Source: Anaerotignum sp. (GTDB lineage: Bacteria > Bacillota > Clostridia > Lachnospirales > Anaerotignaceae). From it: a DNA stretch of 64,000 nt. The notes below the pieces were generated by a model that was not told the DNA's origin, did no database searches, and saw only the letters and a program-made list of their open reading frames with translations. A program made the position numbers and the translations under genes. The stretch spans positions 1-64,000 of the forward strand of contig JAHHTW010000005.1 of the NCBI GenBank assembly GCA_020024265.1, given 5' to 3'. Shown piece by piece: positions 53,301-61,529 of the stretch (positions are counted from its first letter, which is position 1; every line of letters begins with the position of its first letter).

Positions 53301-54106
53301 TTGGCGAGGAGGCTGCGCAGAATGGGAAGACCATTCATCTTCCCGTGCCAACACTTTCCGCAGATAAGTCGCCTATTGTGGAAGTGAAGGTAGAAACCAA
53401 CTCTCACATTAAGGTTTCCATCCCGGTTGAAAAAGCAACGACTGGTACTGTTGCAGTCCTTGTACAGCCTGACGGTACCAAGCAGGTTATTCGAAAATCC
53501 GCAGTTCTAGGAACTGGGGTGACTCTGGAAGTGGACAAAAGCGCAACTGTGATGCTGGAAGAGCGCAGCAAGGCTTTCTCCGATGTGAAGGGACATTGGG
53601 CAAAGGATGCAATTGACTTTGTGAGCAGTCGTGAGATTTATAGCGGAACCAGTGAAACGGAATTTTCGCCGGATGAGGCCCTTACCCGTGGGATGTTGGT
53701 TAAGGTGCTTCACAATTTGGAAAACAATCCAAAGGTCGTACAGAACCGTCCATTTACCGATGTCGCTTCTAAGGACTGGTTTGATGATTCTGTACAGTGG
53801 GCGGTGGAAACCGGCATTGTAAAGGGGATTGGCAACAATCGCTTTGCTCCAGAGCAAGATATCACACGTGAGGATCTTGCGGTAATCCTATATCGCTATG
53901 TGGGAAGCCCCCAAGTGACAGAGAGGGAGGAGTCCTTTCAGGACTGGGATCAGGCAAGTAACTATGCAGATTCTGCTCTTCGTTGGGCCGTTCAGTCTGG
54001 GATTATTCAGGGTGCTGGTAATGGTAGCCTGAATCCAAAAGGGACTGCGACCCGTGCGCAGGCTGCGGCGATGATGATGCGTCTTATGAACCTGATTATG
54101 AAGTAA
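50303..54106 (+). CDS. SLH-anchored IdeS-like (C66) cysteine protease
   Basis: The 1267-residue secreted protein has a signal peptide (~1-30, ending PTYA). Its catalytic domain (~40-360) closely follows streptococcal IdeS/Mac, which cuts IgG: Cys132 in FLCFAATASNSLHWW, His287 in AHIVTMWGAEFD, Asp309/311 in YLSDSDDP, plus DNFINGY and LASRHYVG. All three catalytic positions are kept. Next come Ig-like repeats (~365-810), a small beta-repeat (~815-885), a Gly/Ser linker of (GGGGSS)n type (~890-935), a beta-rich part, and three SLH domains (~1090-1265). ATG 50303 lies six bases after AGGAGG; ATG 50297 overlaps it. It is G+C-richer than flanking genes and lies among mobile-element relics. The target is unproven. 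Confidence 0.9.
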   Translation: MKFRGISRCICTGLSLVLAFPLGGLPTYAASPVEEVHTIASANQSAWDALKEELSRNGNPVTRYINQDDHKEKTILWVKGINPPSMEDSDSPFVRQEKTYGNVTYITYEAPYLPNNHWYDVNKSGGADAFLCFAATASNSLHWWLEQNENYIRQYLEKRPDDQKKQRIEGFLNSFANQYSSKVFQHYIDQFGNRKNGYWSDLLLDNFINGYPYKENGGTNDPEFDGPALEQSKPNPYSGFFFDVFGRHTLASRHYVGSYDNISNDIKNALLDGKIVMVSYATGATAHIVTMWGAEFDLNGKISAVYLSDSDDPKEIGMFRYRVVPNGSRTLLTTDVAGKQGSQIDALVTLSQGKEYWEKYLNTTTYPLTLTWGKTEFTYNGTPQKPDLTFFGVQENDDVQVSSVGAQTAAGTYTATATIQGRDEKKYKLPSNNTQQFTISEANVGIEVTYNLEELETNNVITLLANVTGINGEIPNGTVSFLENERTLGQVELQNGTGKFRWENPDSCSYQITAVFSPAKDEISRNYKRTQSNPISVECHKKDQLPLSFGPIDAKRYGDPNFRLTATGGSGNGAILYSSDQPDVISIQGDTALITGVGIANLTATKQGDAMYNSVSATTTVHVSKGDAPNIIYPSAANLSYGQTLAESTFVGGSTNLGRFEWENPELVPHVGSTEQRVKFIPSSSTEQNYEPIEERIGTVNVTVHKAVPLVSLSGSTVNDNGTATITLTASIGKVGQGEMPQAGTVTFVDCTEDTDTEIPEASNIAVQNGTAVYIWTNVPQGQHRIKAVYSGDENYDTTASPIVTIDTTTSSEDVYSICVDTDGNGEASTSHDSASQGTQITLTATPKEGFRFKEWIILEGQFTLTDDTFTMPDMPVSIRAIFEKKDDSSNGGDNGGDNGGGNGGSSGGGGSSGGGGSSGGGGSSGGGGSSGGGGKPDPQQKPTHATETVKQSDGTVIKTTPNEDGSSVIEMTRPDGVSSITKIDAEGKTNTQVSIPANVGEEAAQNGKTIHLPVPTLSADKSPIVEVKVETNSHIKVSIPVEKATTGTVAVLVQPDGTKQVIRKSAVLGTGVTLEVDKSATVMLEERSKAFSDVKGHWAKDAIDFVSSREIYSGTSETEFSPDEALTRGMLVKVLHNLENNPKVVQNRPFTDVASKDWFDDSVQWAVETGIVKGIGNNRFAPEQDITREDLAVILYRYVGSPQVTEREESFQDWDQASNYADSALRWAVQSGIIQGAGNGSLNPKGTATRAQAAAMMMRLMNLIMK
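52974..53110 (+). repeat. Gly/Ser linker-encoding tandem repeat
   Basis: An 18-base unit (TCTTCCGGTGGCGGAGGC and variants) occurs about five times and encodes GGGGSS. It joins the protease/Ig part to the C-terminal anchor. Such repeats can change copy number. Confidence 0.85.
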
Positions 54107-54171
54107 CATAGGCATATAGAATGTGACAATTAGCGGAATTTTGTCCATTAGGACGAAAAATAGACACAGAT

Positions 54172-54214
54172 AAGAGGGAGGTTTTGATCTATTGTGGACA
54201 AACCCTCCCTTCGT
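54172..54214 (+). terminator. Hairpin after the protease gene
   Basis: AGGGAGGTTTTG and CAAACCCTCCCT pair around ATCTATTGTGGA. The T run is weak (TTCGTTTG). Confidence 0.55.
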
Positions 54215-54399
54215 TTGTCGAAAATCTTTTGACTTTTGAGACAGCCTGACAAGATCTGCGAAGGTTGATGGTTACGTTTCATAGACTCTTGATTCATACC
54301 CGACAATGTAAAAATTTTGACGGAGTACAATGAAGTTCGCAAAAATGAATCAAAAATAGACAAGCCACGATGGCTCATATAAAATGAAATTTGTGTAGC

Positions 54400-54815
54400 A
54401 GCGATCTGGTTAGCTACACGATTTCAGATAGACCTGTTCTTGGCATGGTGACCTCTATGCTGGACAAGGAGACCAAATGGAACCAATTTGATTTTCCACT
54501 CAGCACAAGGCTGGCAGTACCAGCACAAATAATACCAGCAAATCTTCAAAGACAAGCAGATTTGGCAGAGTATAAGCCGCAAGGGAAGCTGTCTGGACAA
54601 TGCTGTAATTCAAAATTTTTTCGGTCTGCTGAAAAGTGAGCTACTCTATCTGCAAGAATTTAAGTCTATGGAACACTTCAAATAGAAACTGATTTAATAT
54701 ATGGATTACTACAACAACAAACAAATCAAGACAAAGTTAAAGGGCATGCTGCCTGCTTTGCACAGACAGCATGCCTTTTGGCAGCTTGCACTGTTTTTAT
54801 TTCAAAATATTGTCT
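54400..54815 (+). pseudogene. IS3-family (IS150-like) transposase remnant
   Basis: Across two frames the sequence reads GWQYQHK, SRKGSCLDNAVIQNFFGLLK, SELLYLQEFKSMEHFK, then, after in-frame stops, YMDYYNNKQIKTKLKGM. This is the C-terminal part of an IS3-group integrase (DNAVxENFFGxLKSE motif with the final catalytic Glu). Frameshifts and stops mark it as dead. It borders the island on the right. Confidence 0.85.
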
Positions 54816-55039
54816 AACTTTTTGAGGCTACTTCAGAGCGTAACATTGCGATCTTTTTGGGTTTCCTGATTTTGGAAGCCATAGAGAGCATATGGGGTTC
54901 TGCCTATACACAATGCACAAATCAAATGCATATGGGACATTTTGCGTCACACGATATGGATTTCTGAAAAGAAATATGATATGATAAGAACCGAAATATT
55001 TTTCGTAAAATAAAATCCTGAAAATGGAAGGTGAACTAT
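54816..55039 (+). other. Leader region of fbp
   Basis: Non-coding, AT-rich. GGAAGG at 55026-55031 is the ribosome site for fbp. No promoter was assigned with confidence. Confidence 0.35.
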
Positions 55040-57016
55040 ATGTATTTTGGTAAAAGTAATTTTACAGCAGAAGAAATAAAGTATTTACATTTGTTATCCA
55101 ATCAATATAAAAACATCAATAGCACAGCAACTGAGATTATGAATCTTAAGGCGATTTTGAACCTTCCAAAGGGTACAGAACACTTTGTATCTGATATTCA
55201 TGGGGAGGTAGAATCCTTTAGTCATGTATTGCGCAATGCCTCTGGAGTTATCAAAAATCATATCAGCGCCATATTTGGTGCAAGCCTGAGAGAAAGCGAA
55301 AAGAAAGCATTGGCTACATTGATTTATTATCCGGAGCAGAAGCTGGAGCAGATGGCAGATACAGAGGAGGATATGAATGATTGGTACAAAATTACATTGC
55401 ACCGTCTGGTGACGATTTGTAAGGTCGTATCCTCAAAATATACACGTTCCAAGGTAAGAAAAGCACTTCCACCAGAGTTTTCCTATATTTTGGAGGAATT
55501 GCTGCATGAGGAAAATGTCAGTCGTGACAAAGAAATGTATTATAATGAGATCATACATACCATCATTGATTTGGGGCAGGCGGATCGTTTTATCATCGCT
55601 TTGTGCCACTTGATACAGCGACTGTCCATTGATACATTGCATATCATTGGAGATATCTATGATCGAGGCCCGAATGCAGCGGCAATTATGGATATTGTCA
55701 CAAATTATCATTCTGTAGATATTCAGTGGGGCAATCATGACATTGCATGGATGGGTGCAGCAGCAGGCTGCCAAGCGCTTATTTGCAATGTACTGCGTAT
55801 TCAGACCAGATACGCCAATCTGGATACCATCGAAGAGGACTATGGGATCAATTTGATTCCTCTGGCAACGTTTGCAATGGACTGCTATGCAGATGATCCT
55901 TGTACACAGTTTGCACCCAAAGGTACAGAGGGCGTTTTGAGTGACAAGGATTTCCGATTGATTGCAAAAATGCATAAAGCAATTTCCATATTGCAGTGGA
56001 AGATGGAAGCACAAATCATCAAGCGTCATCCGGAATTTCATATGGAAAACAGATTGCTCTTGGATAAGATTGATTTTGAAAAGGGTACCATCCATATTGA
56101 TGGTGCCGAGTATCCAATGAATGATATGAACTTTCCAACCGTAGACCCCAAAGATCCTTATGCGCTGACGGATGAAGAACAAGAGGTGATGGATAAGGTA
56201 AAATCCTCTTTTGTCAACAGTGAGAAATTACAGGCACATATGCGTGTGCTCTATAGCAAAGGTGCAATGTACAACATTGTCAATTCCAACCTGCTGTTTC
56301 ATGGTGGCATCCCCATGAATGATGATGGAACACTGAAAACAGTAACATTCCGTGGCAAACGCTATAAAGGTAAGGATTATCTGGATGCTGTAGAACGTAC
56401 AGCAAGAGAAGCATATTTCAATACCCCGCACTCAGAAGCAAAGCGTGCTTGCATGGATATTATGTGGTATCTGTGGTGTGGTGAGGATTCTCCTCTGTTT
56501 GGCAAAAAGAAAATGACGACATTTGAGAGATATTTCATTGATGATAAGACGACACATAAAGAGGTAAGCAATCCGTATTATACATTGCGTAACGAAGAAA
56601 GTACCTGTCGCTATGTATTGGAGTCCTTTGGACTAGACCCAGATACCTCACACATTATCAATGGTCATGTGCCTGTAAAGGTTTCCAAAGGTGAAAGTCC
56701 AATCAAAGCCAATGGTAAGCTCTTTGTCATTGATGGCGGTTTTGCAAAAGCATATCAAAAGGTGACAGGCATTGCAGGCTATACATTGATTTACAATTCC
56801 CATGGTATGGTATTGGTTAGCCATGAACCTTTTGTATCCACAGAAGTGGCGATTGCAGAGGAAAAGGATATTCTGTCTTCTACGGTTGCATTGCAGTACA
56901 CGCAAGATCGTATTCGTGTCAGGGATACCGATATTGGTAAAAAATTGCAGGAAAGCATTGATGAGCTGGAAAAACTGCTCTATGCGTATCAGAACGGCTT
57001 GATTAAGGAGCAGTAA
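55040..57016 (+). CDS. fbp: Fructose-1,6-bisphosphatase, class III
   Basis: The 658-residue enzyme hydrolyses fructose-1,6-bisphosphate in gluconeogenesis. It is the large Firmicutes type with a metallophosphoesterase core: FVSDIHGE, IGDIYDRGPN and WGNHDIAWMG give the metal ligands, and HGGIP and NGHVPVK the later His residues. The length is normal for the class. ATG 55040 lies eight bases after GGAAGG; the GTG at 55031 overlaps that site. It stands alone with a terminator after it. The gene is intact and outside the accessory island. Confidence 0.96.
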   Translation: MYFGKSNFTAEEIKYLHLLSNQYKNINSTATEIMNLKAILNLPKGTEHFVSDIHGEVESFSHVLRNASGVIKNHISAIFGASLRESEKKALATLIYYPEQKLEQMADTEEDMNDWYKITLHRLVTICKVVSSKYTRSKVRKALPPEFSYILEELLHEENVSRDKEMYYNEIIHTIIDLGQADRFIIALCHLIQRLSIDTLHIIGDIYDRGPNAAAIMDIVTNYHSVDIQWGNHDIAWMGAAAGCQALICNVLRIQTRYANLDTIEEDYGINLIPLATFAMDCYADDPCTQFAPKGTEGVLSDKDFRLIAKMHKAISILQWKMEAQIIKRHPEFHMENRLLLDKIDFEKGTIHIDGAEYPMNDMNFPTVDPKDPYALTDEEQEVMDKVKSSFVNSEKLQAHMRVLYSKGAMYNIVNSNLLFHGGIPMNDDGTLKTVTFRGKRYKGKDYLDAVERTAREAYFNTPHSEAKRACMDIMWYLWCGEDSPLFGKKKMTTFERYFIDDKTTHKEVSNPYYTLRNEESTCRYVLESFGLDPDTSHIINGHVPVKVSKGESPIKANGKLFVIDGGFAKAYQKVTGIAGYTLIYNSHGMVLVSHEPFVSTEVAIAEEKDILSSTVALQYTQDRIRVRDTDIGKKLQESIDELEKLLYAYQNGLIKEQ

Positions 57017-57048
57017 ATACATACAGAAACGTATATAAAAGCATGGGA

Positions 57049-57087
57049 AAAGCCCATATCCTTTCATAGGATATGGGCTTTTGTATA
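57049..57087. terminator. Terminator after fbp, possibly bidirectional with proS
   Basis: AAAGCCCATATCCT and AGGATATGGGCTTTT form a strong stem. A-rich and T-rich flanks on both sides suit termination in both directions between converging fbp and proS. Confidence 0.9.
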
Positions 57088-57125
57088 CTTCAGATATTTT
57101 GTCATACCTTGATATACGATGTATC

Positions 57126-58562
57126 TTAGTATGCTCTACCCCAATACAGCATATGCTTTGCGGGTTTTCCACAGCATACGCAAACATCGTCGATCTTTTC
57201 TTGGTCAAAAGGAATACATCTGCTGGTAGCCGCTGTTTTTTCCTTGATGGCATCTTCGCATGCCTGATCGCCACACCACATTGCTTTGATAAAACCGGGT
57301 GTTTCATTGATGGTCTTTTCAAATTCTTCCATATTATGTGCAACATATGTTTTAGAATCTCTACGCTCGGTTGCTTTTTTCAGCAGGTTTGATTGGATTT
57401 CTTTCAACAATTCAGGAATCTTGGTATCCAGTTCGTCCAGAGAAACAACGATCTTTTCTCCTGTATCACGTCTTGCCAAAACAGCCTGATTTTGTTCGAT
57501 ATCCTTCGGTCCGATTTCCAGACGCAGAGGTACACCCTTCATTTCGTATTCGCTAAATTTCCAGCCAGCGGATTTGTCGCTGTCATCCAGTTTGATGCGG
57601 CATACGCTGGAGAGCTGTGCTTTCAGTTCGTTTGCTTTCTCCAATACACCTTCCTTATGCTGTGCAATGGGAATGATGATCACCTGTGTGGGCGCAATCA
57701 TAGGAGGCAGAACCAAGCCGCTGTTATCTCCATGAACCATGATGATTGCACCAATCAAACGAGTGGTCACACCCCAGCTGGTCTGGTGTACATATTGCAG
57801 TTTGTTGTCTTTATCTGTGTACTGAATCTCGAAGGCTTTGGCAAATCCATCACCAAAATTGTGGCTCGTACCAGACTGCAAAGCCTTTCCATCATGCATC
57901 AGACTTTCGATGGTGTAGGTATGTGCGGCACCTGCAAAACGTTCTTTTTCTGTTTTTTCACCTTTGATGACAGGGATTGCCAATACATTGTGGCAGAAAT
58001 CAGCATATACATTCAGCATTTTGATGGTTTCTTCCTGTGCATCTTCTGCGGTAGCATGTGCGGTATGTCCTTCCTGCCATAAAAATTCCATAGTACGTAA
58101 AAAAGGGCGTGTGGTTTTTTCCCAACGTACTACAGAACACCACTGATTGTACAGCTTTGGCAAATCACGGTAAGACTGGATGATATTGGAATAATGCTCG
58201 CAGAACAATGTTTCGGAAGTCGGACGCACACAAATGCGTTCCTCCAGTTGTTTTTCGCCGCCATGTGTTACCCAGGCAACTTCAGGTGCAAAGCCTTCTA
58301 CATGGTCTTTTTCTTTTTGCAGCAGACTTTCCGGAATGAACATAGGCATATATACGTTTTCATGTCCGGTTTCTTTGAAGCGTTCATCCAGTTGTTTTTG
58401 GATCAATTCCCATATGGCGTAGCCGTAAGGACGGATAATCATACAGCCCTTCAAAGAAGAATATTCTGTCAAGTCAGCTTTTTTGACTACGTCCGTATAC
58501 CACTGTGGAAAGTCTTTTTCCATATCCGTAATAGATTCTACAAATTTTTTGTCTTTTGCCAT
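57126..58562 (-). CDS. proS: Prolyl-tRNA synthetase
   Basis: The 478-residue enzyme charges tRNA-Pro. It is the archaeal/eukaryotic-like type without the bacterial editing insert: class II motif 2 (VRWEKTTRPFLRTMEFLWQEGH in part), TSHNFG and the C-terminal zinc-like Cys region (CGDQACEDAI...CVCCGKPAKHMLYWGRAY). The start at 58562 follows GGAGGAAA on the reverse strand; a longer frame reaching 58607 lacks a site. A T-box leader with a CCT (Pro) specifier lies upstream, so uncharged tRNA-Pro induces it. It converges with fbp. Confidence 0.96.
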   Translation of the reverse strand: MAKDKKFVESITDMEKDFPQWYTDVVKKADLTEYSSLKGCMIIRPYGYAIWELIQKQLDERFKETGHENVYMPMFIPESLLQKEKDHVEGFAPEVAWVTHGGEKQLEERICVRPTSETLFCEHYSNIIQSYRDLPKLYNQWCSVVRWEKTTRPFLRTMEFLWQEGHTAHATAEDAQEETIKMLNVYADFCHNVLAIPVIKGEKTEKERFAGAAHTYTIESLMHDGKALQSGTSHNFGDGFAKAFEIQYTDKDNKLQYVHQTSWGVTTRLIGAIIMVHGDNSGLVLPPMIAPTQVIIIPIAQHKEGVLEKANELKAQLSSVCRIKLDDSDKSAGWKFSEYEMKGVPLRLEIGPKDIEQNQAVLARRDTGEKIVVSLDELDTKIPELLKEIQSNLLKKATERRDSKTYVAHNMEEFEKTINETPGFIKAMWCGDQACEDAIKEKTAATSRCIPFDQEKIDDVCVCCGKPAKHMLYWGRAY

Positions 58563-58623
58563 GGTATTTCCTCCTTCAATCCATACATATATCCAACAAA
58601 TCGGCAAAATAAAGAAATCCGCC

Positions 58624-58852
58624 TATAAAAAAAGCCTTCGTCCCATACAAAGGGACCAAGGTCTTTGGCGGTGCCACCCTCTTTGACAGAAAAATCCTGT
58701 CCTCTCGAAAACCGTTAACGCCGGAGATACGCCGTATTTTTCCTACGGAGCTGTCGGGGCAGGTTCAAAAAGTCTTGTCAAGGCTTGCAGCGACCGCCTA
58801 TTCTCTAAAGACAAGGAGCTTTTTTACTATTCCCGGTCAATGCCGATGTTTC
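58624..58852 (-). promoter_or_regulatory. T-box leader of proS, proline (CCT) specifier
   Basis: On the minus strand: AGTA at the specifier-loop 5' side, the specifier GAACCT with CCT after GAA, AGGGTGGCACCGCC as the conserved T-box, and the terminator CCTTGGTCCC/GGGACGAAGG with a T7 tract. Proline is consistent with the gene it controls. Confidence 0.93.
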
Positions 58853-58858
58853 GTTCTT

Positions 58859-58888
58859 ATGATAAACCGAAAGACCGGCATCTGTCAA
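58859..58888 (-). promoter_or_regulatory. Promoter of the proS T-box
   Basis: On the minus strand TTGACA (58888-58883), 18-base spacer, TATCAT (58864-58859). Confidence 0.6.
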
Positions 58889-58931
58889 GAAAAATCCAAG
58901 AAAAAATGCCGGTCTGAAAGCTTTTGTCATA

Positions 58932-59591
58932 TTATTTCAAAATTTTGATTTCAAAGTCTGTTGCGCTTGCATATTTTGCAAGCAAATCCTGTGCAAGGGC
59001 AAGCAATTCCTCCAAACGCTCGCCACCATTGAATGTGTAGTATACAAGCAAAATTTCTTTTGTGTCATCAGTAATCATCGCACGTGTATTGTCGCTGGTA
59101 GGATTGCCGAAAGGTCCGTTGTCATCAAAGAGTGCAGGCAAAAATTCGATGTTTAATACATCTTTGCCAATTCCTTGGTAAGCTGTACCCTCTGGCGCAC
59201 GCATCCAGGTAATCTGACCGTTTATATGAGCCAAATCATAAGTCCCCATAGAGTAGCCGGAGCATATGGACAGGTAGTTGTTGATATCTACCACGTTGTT
59301 GATATCATATAATCCTCGTTCCTTTGCAATACGGCGGCACATTGCTTCCGCAGAGCAGCGATAGCGATTTGGATCTTTTCCCAATGCTTTGTACGCTTTA
59401 CGGGTAGATTGTATATATTCTCTTTTGTTGGCGTGGGCAAGATCTACCTCAGAAAGCTCAGCGATTTTTTCGTGGAACAGCTCCAATAATTGTGCATCAT
59501 CCTTTCTGATTTGTACATTACATTGCAAAAGCCCCAAAACGGCATCAGGGCAACGCTCTTGGATACTTACATCTATACAAACAGAAATCAT
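58932..59591 (-). CDS. B3/B4 tRNA-binding-domain protein
   Basis: The 219-residue protein is a free-standing B3/B4 domain, the module that in the phenylalanyl-tRNA synthetase beta chain edits mischarged tRNA. Landmarks are RKAYKALGKDPNRYRCSAEA, NNVVDINNYLSICSG, YQGIGKDVLNIEFLP and NGPFGNPTSDNTRAM. Single-domain forms are thought to deacylate or bind tRNA, but this is not settled. AGGAGGATTT precedes the start. It lies upstream of proS on the same strand, and an inverted repeat (AGACCGGCAT/ATGCCGGTCT, 58871-58915) separates them, probably its terminator. Confidence 0.87.
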   Translation of the reverse strand: MISVCIDVSIQERCPDAVLGLLQCNVQIRKDDAQLLELFHEKIAELSEVDLAHANKREYIQSTRKAYKALGKDPNRYRCSAEAMCRRIAKERGLYDINNVVDINNYLSICSGYSMGTYDLAHINGQITWMRAPEGTAYQGIGKDVLNIEFLPALFDDNGPFGNPTSDNTRAMITDDTKEILLVYYTFNGGERLEELLALAQDLLAKYASATDFEIKILK

Positions 59592-59812
59592 ACCAGAAAT
59601 CCTCCTTTGTTTTAATAAAAATACATCAGTTCTATTGATTCATTGCTTGTGGAAGGACAGAAACAAAATCCTTCTGCGTGGTTGTGGAAAATGCTTTCCA
59701 CTGATTAAGATACCTTAAAATTTCAGCTTGTCAAGAAAAATAAAACCAATTCTTGAAATTTTTACAAAAACCGAGTATGATGTTTATATGATTTTTGGAA
59801 GGAGAAAACAAT

Positions 59813-60220
59813 ATGGATGAATTGACAACGGTGATTTCAAGCGTAGAATATTATGGGTATCTGAAGAATATTCCGTCAGACCGTGTATTTCTGGCGTTTG
59901 ATAAAAATGGACTTGTAAAAATGATATTGGAAAGCAGAAAAAACTTTCCGCAAATGGGCGTAGAATTTTATGCAGGTATGGTAGATGGCATGATTTTTCT
60001 GGAAAGCGATGCAGAGGATAAAATGTATACACACTATCAGGAAAGAACAGAATTGTTAAAAGATGTGGTAGCCCGTATAGCCAAAAAGCATCATATGGAT
60101 GCAGAGGAGGCTTGTCGCCTGTACTACAGCTCACAAATTGCCAAAAAGGTATCTGAGGATTGCACGGGATTTTACAAGAAATCCGCGGATGAAATTTATG
60201 AAGCGTTTGAGAAAGAATAA
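59813..60220 (+). CDS. Small cytoplasmic protein, family not recognised
   Basis: The 135-residue product starts at ATG 59813 after GGAAGGAG and ends 5 bases before a terminator. It is charged and helical. The last third (EEACRLYYSSQIAKKVSEDCTGFYKKSADEIYEAF in part) has the feel of the small DUF3791-like proteins of Firmicutes, but I am not certain. No membrane segment or signal. Monocistronic and not linked to its neighbours. Confidence 0.75.
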   Translation: MDELTTVISSVEYYGYLKNIPSDRVFLAFDKNGLVKMILESRKNFPQMGVEFYAGMVDGMIFLESDAEDKMYTHYQERTELLKDVVARIAKKHHMDAEEACRLYYSSQIAKKVSEDCTGFYKKSADEIYEAFEKE

Positions 60221-60225
60221 AGAAT

Positions 60226-60258
60226 AAAAAAGCAGGATTTTTCCTGCTTTTTTTATAA
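60226..60258 (+). terminator. Terminator of the 135-residue gene
   Basis: AAAAAGCAGGA and TCCTGCTTTTTTT around TTT. Confidence 0.92.
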
Positions 60259-60264
60259 TATGCA

Positions 60265-60295
60265 ATAAAAAAGCTGCTGTATGTAACAGCAGCTT
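60265..60295 (-). terminator. Terminator of the tRNA-Pro gene
   Basis: On the minus strand AAGCTGCTGT and ACAGCAGCTT form a stem, followed by a T run. Confidence 0.85.
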
Positions 60296-60298
60296 CAG

Positions 60299-60372
60299 TC
60301 GGCGTGACAGGATTTGAACCTGCGACTTCTACGTCCCGAACGTAGCGCTCTACCAAACTGAGCCACACGCCG
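60299..60372 (-). tRNA. tRNA-Pro (anticodon CGG)
   Basis: The minus strand gives a full 74-nt cloverleaf: acceptor CGGCGTG/CACGCCG with discriminator A, D arm with GCTCAGTTTGGTAGAGC, anticodon stem CTACG/CGTAG with loop TTCGGGA (anticodon CGG), and T arm CAGGTTCAAATCCTG. It reads CCG codons. CCA is not encoded. Confidence 0.96.
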
Positions 60373-60545
60373 TGGATAACAGATATATTTTCCATCATTT
60401 TATATAAATTGTCAAGAGCGAAAATGTATTTTTTTTCAAACAATAAATTTTGTCGATGGCTTTTGGCAATACAGAGGAAATTTCTATGGATTTTCTGCCT
60501 GAATTATGGTATACTGTCAAGAATTATATGGTTGGAGGTGAGCGA

Positions 60546-61046
60546 ATGGATACTTTTGAGAAGTTGTATACCGTATATAACGACCGAATGTATGCGTTTT
60601 TATATCGTATGTGCGCAGATCGCTCACTGGCAGAGGATTTGACACAAGAAACTTTTTTGCAGGCATATCAGTCCTTTCATCAATTTCGTGGAGAATGCGC
60701 TGTTTTCACATGGCTTGCTTCTATCGGAAAGCATGTATATTTCAAACATCTCAGGCGCAACAAGCACCATCTGTTTTCTGCAAAGGACAACATTGATATG
60801 TACGCCGTGCAAACAGAAGATCCCGCAGAGTATATGCAAAAGCAATATATGCAGGCAGCAGTACGTCGTGTGATTGGGCAGCTACCGAAAAAATATCAGG
60901 ACGTTGTATTGCTGCGTACATATGCACAGCTGCCGTTTTCGGAAATCGCAATATCCTTAAAAATCAGCGAAAATTCTGCAAAGGTGATTTTTTTTCGTGC
61001 AAAAAAGAAAATGATGGAGGTGTTACAAAATGAGCTTGCATTGTGA
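60546..61046 (+). CDS. ECF-type RNA polymerase sigma factor
   Basis: The 166-residue factor has region 2 (YNDRMYAFLYRMCADRSLAEDLTQETFLQAY in part) and region 4 (LPKKYQDVVLLRTYAQLPFSEIAISLKISENSAKV in part), with the usual LTQETF core-binding stretch. ATG 60546 lies five bases after TGGAGGTG; longer in-frame starts lack a site. It overlaps the anti-sigma gene by 17 bases, so the two are translationally coupled. An extended -10 (TGGTATACT) lies just upstream near 60507. The regulon is not visible. Confidence 0.93.
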   Translation: MDTFEKLYTVYNDRMYAFLYRMCADRSLAEDLTQETFLQAYQSFHQFRGECAVFTWLASIGKHVYFKHLRRNKHHLFSAKDNIDMYAVQTEDPAEYMQKQYMQAAVRRVIGQLPKKYQDVVLLRTYAQLPFSEIAISLKISENSAKVIFFRAKKKMMEVLQNELAL

Positions 61047-61359
61047 TATTGTAAGGGATTTGATTGCGTTATACCATGATGGTTTGGCTAGTCCTGCAAC
61101 AAAAAAAGCGGTTGCGGCACATTTGCAGCACTGTTGTAAGTGTCGTATGGAATACAAGCAGTATCGGAATCTGTGCACAGATATAACGCAGCTGCACACT
61201 GCTCCATCAGAACAGTATACAGCTGGGGATTTTCCGTTGCTTGCTGCACGCATACGAAAAAAAAGAATATGGACAATGGCTGGAATGATGACGTATGTCT
61301 GTCTTTCCTGCTTTGTATGGATTTTGATTTTCTGGAAAGTGTGGTATCAGAAAAAATAG
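61030..61359 (+). CDS. zf-HC2 anti-sigma factor
   Basis: The 109-residue membrane protein has an N-terminal zinc-type anti-sigma domain (HCDIVRDLIALYHDG and AAHLQHCCKC, the HxxxCxxC motif) and one C-terminal TM helix (~86-104). It would hold the ECF sigma factor at the membrane until a signal releases it. The outer part is only a few residues, so the signal may be sensed by zinc/redox at the HCCKC cysteines or by partners. It overlaps the sigma gene upstream. Confidence 0.88.
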   Translation: MSLHCDIVRDLIALYHDGLASPATKKAVAAHLQHCCKCRMEYKQYRNLCTDITQLHTAPSEQYTAGDFPLLAARIRKKRIWTMAGMMTYVCLSCFVWILIFWKVWYQKK

Positions 61360-61529
61360 TCATGCCTTTTGGGAAGCAAAGGGTATTTATCCATACTCAA
61401 AACAAAAGAATGAACATATCCTCCCTAAAAACGGATGAAAAAAATTTTGTTTTGTGTGTAACCTTTTTGGCAAAATAGGGACTAAATAACGAAAACACAA
61501 AAGATTGTGTATTGTAGGAGGAAGAAAAA

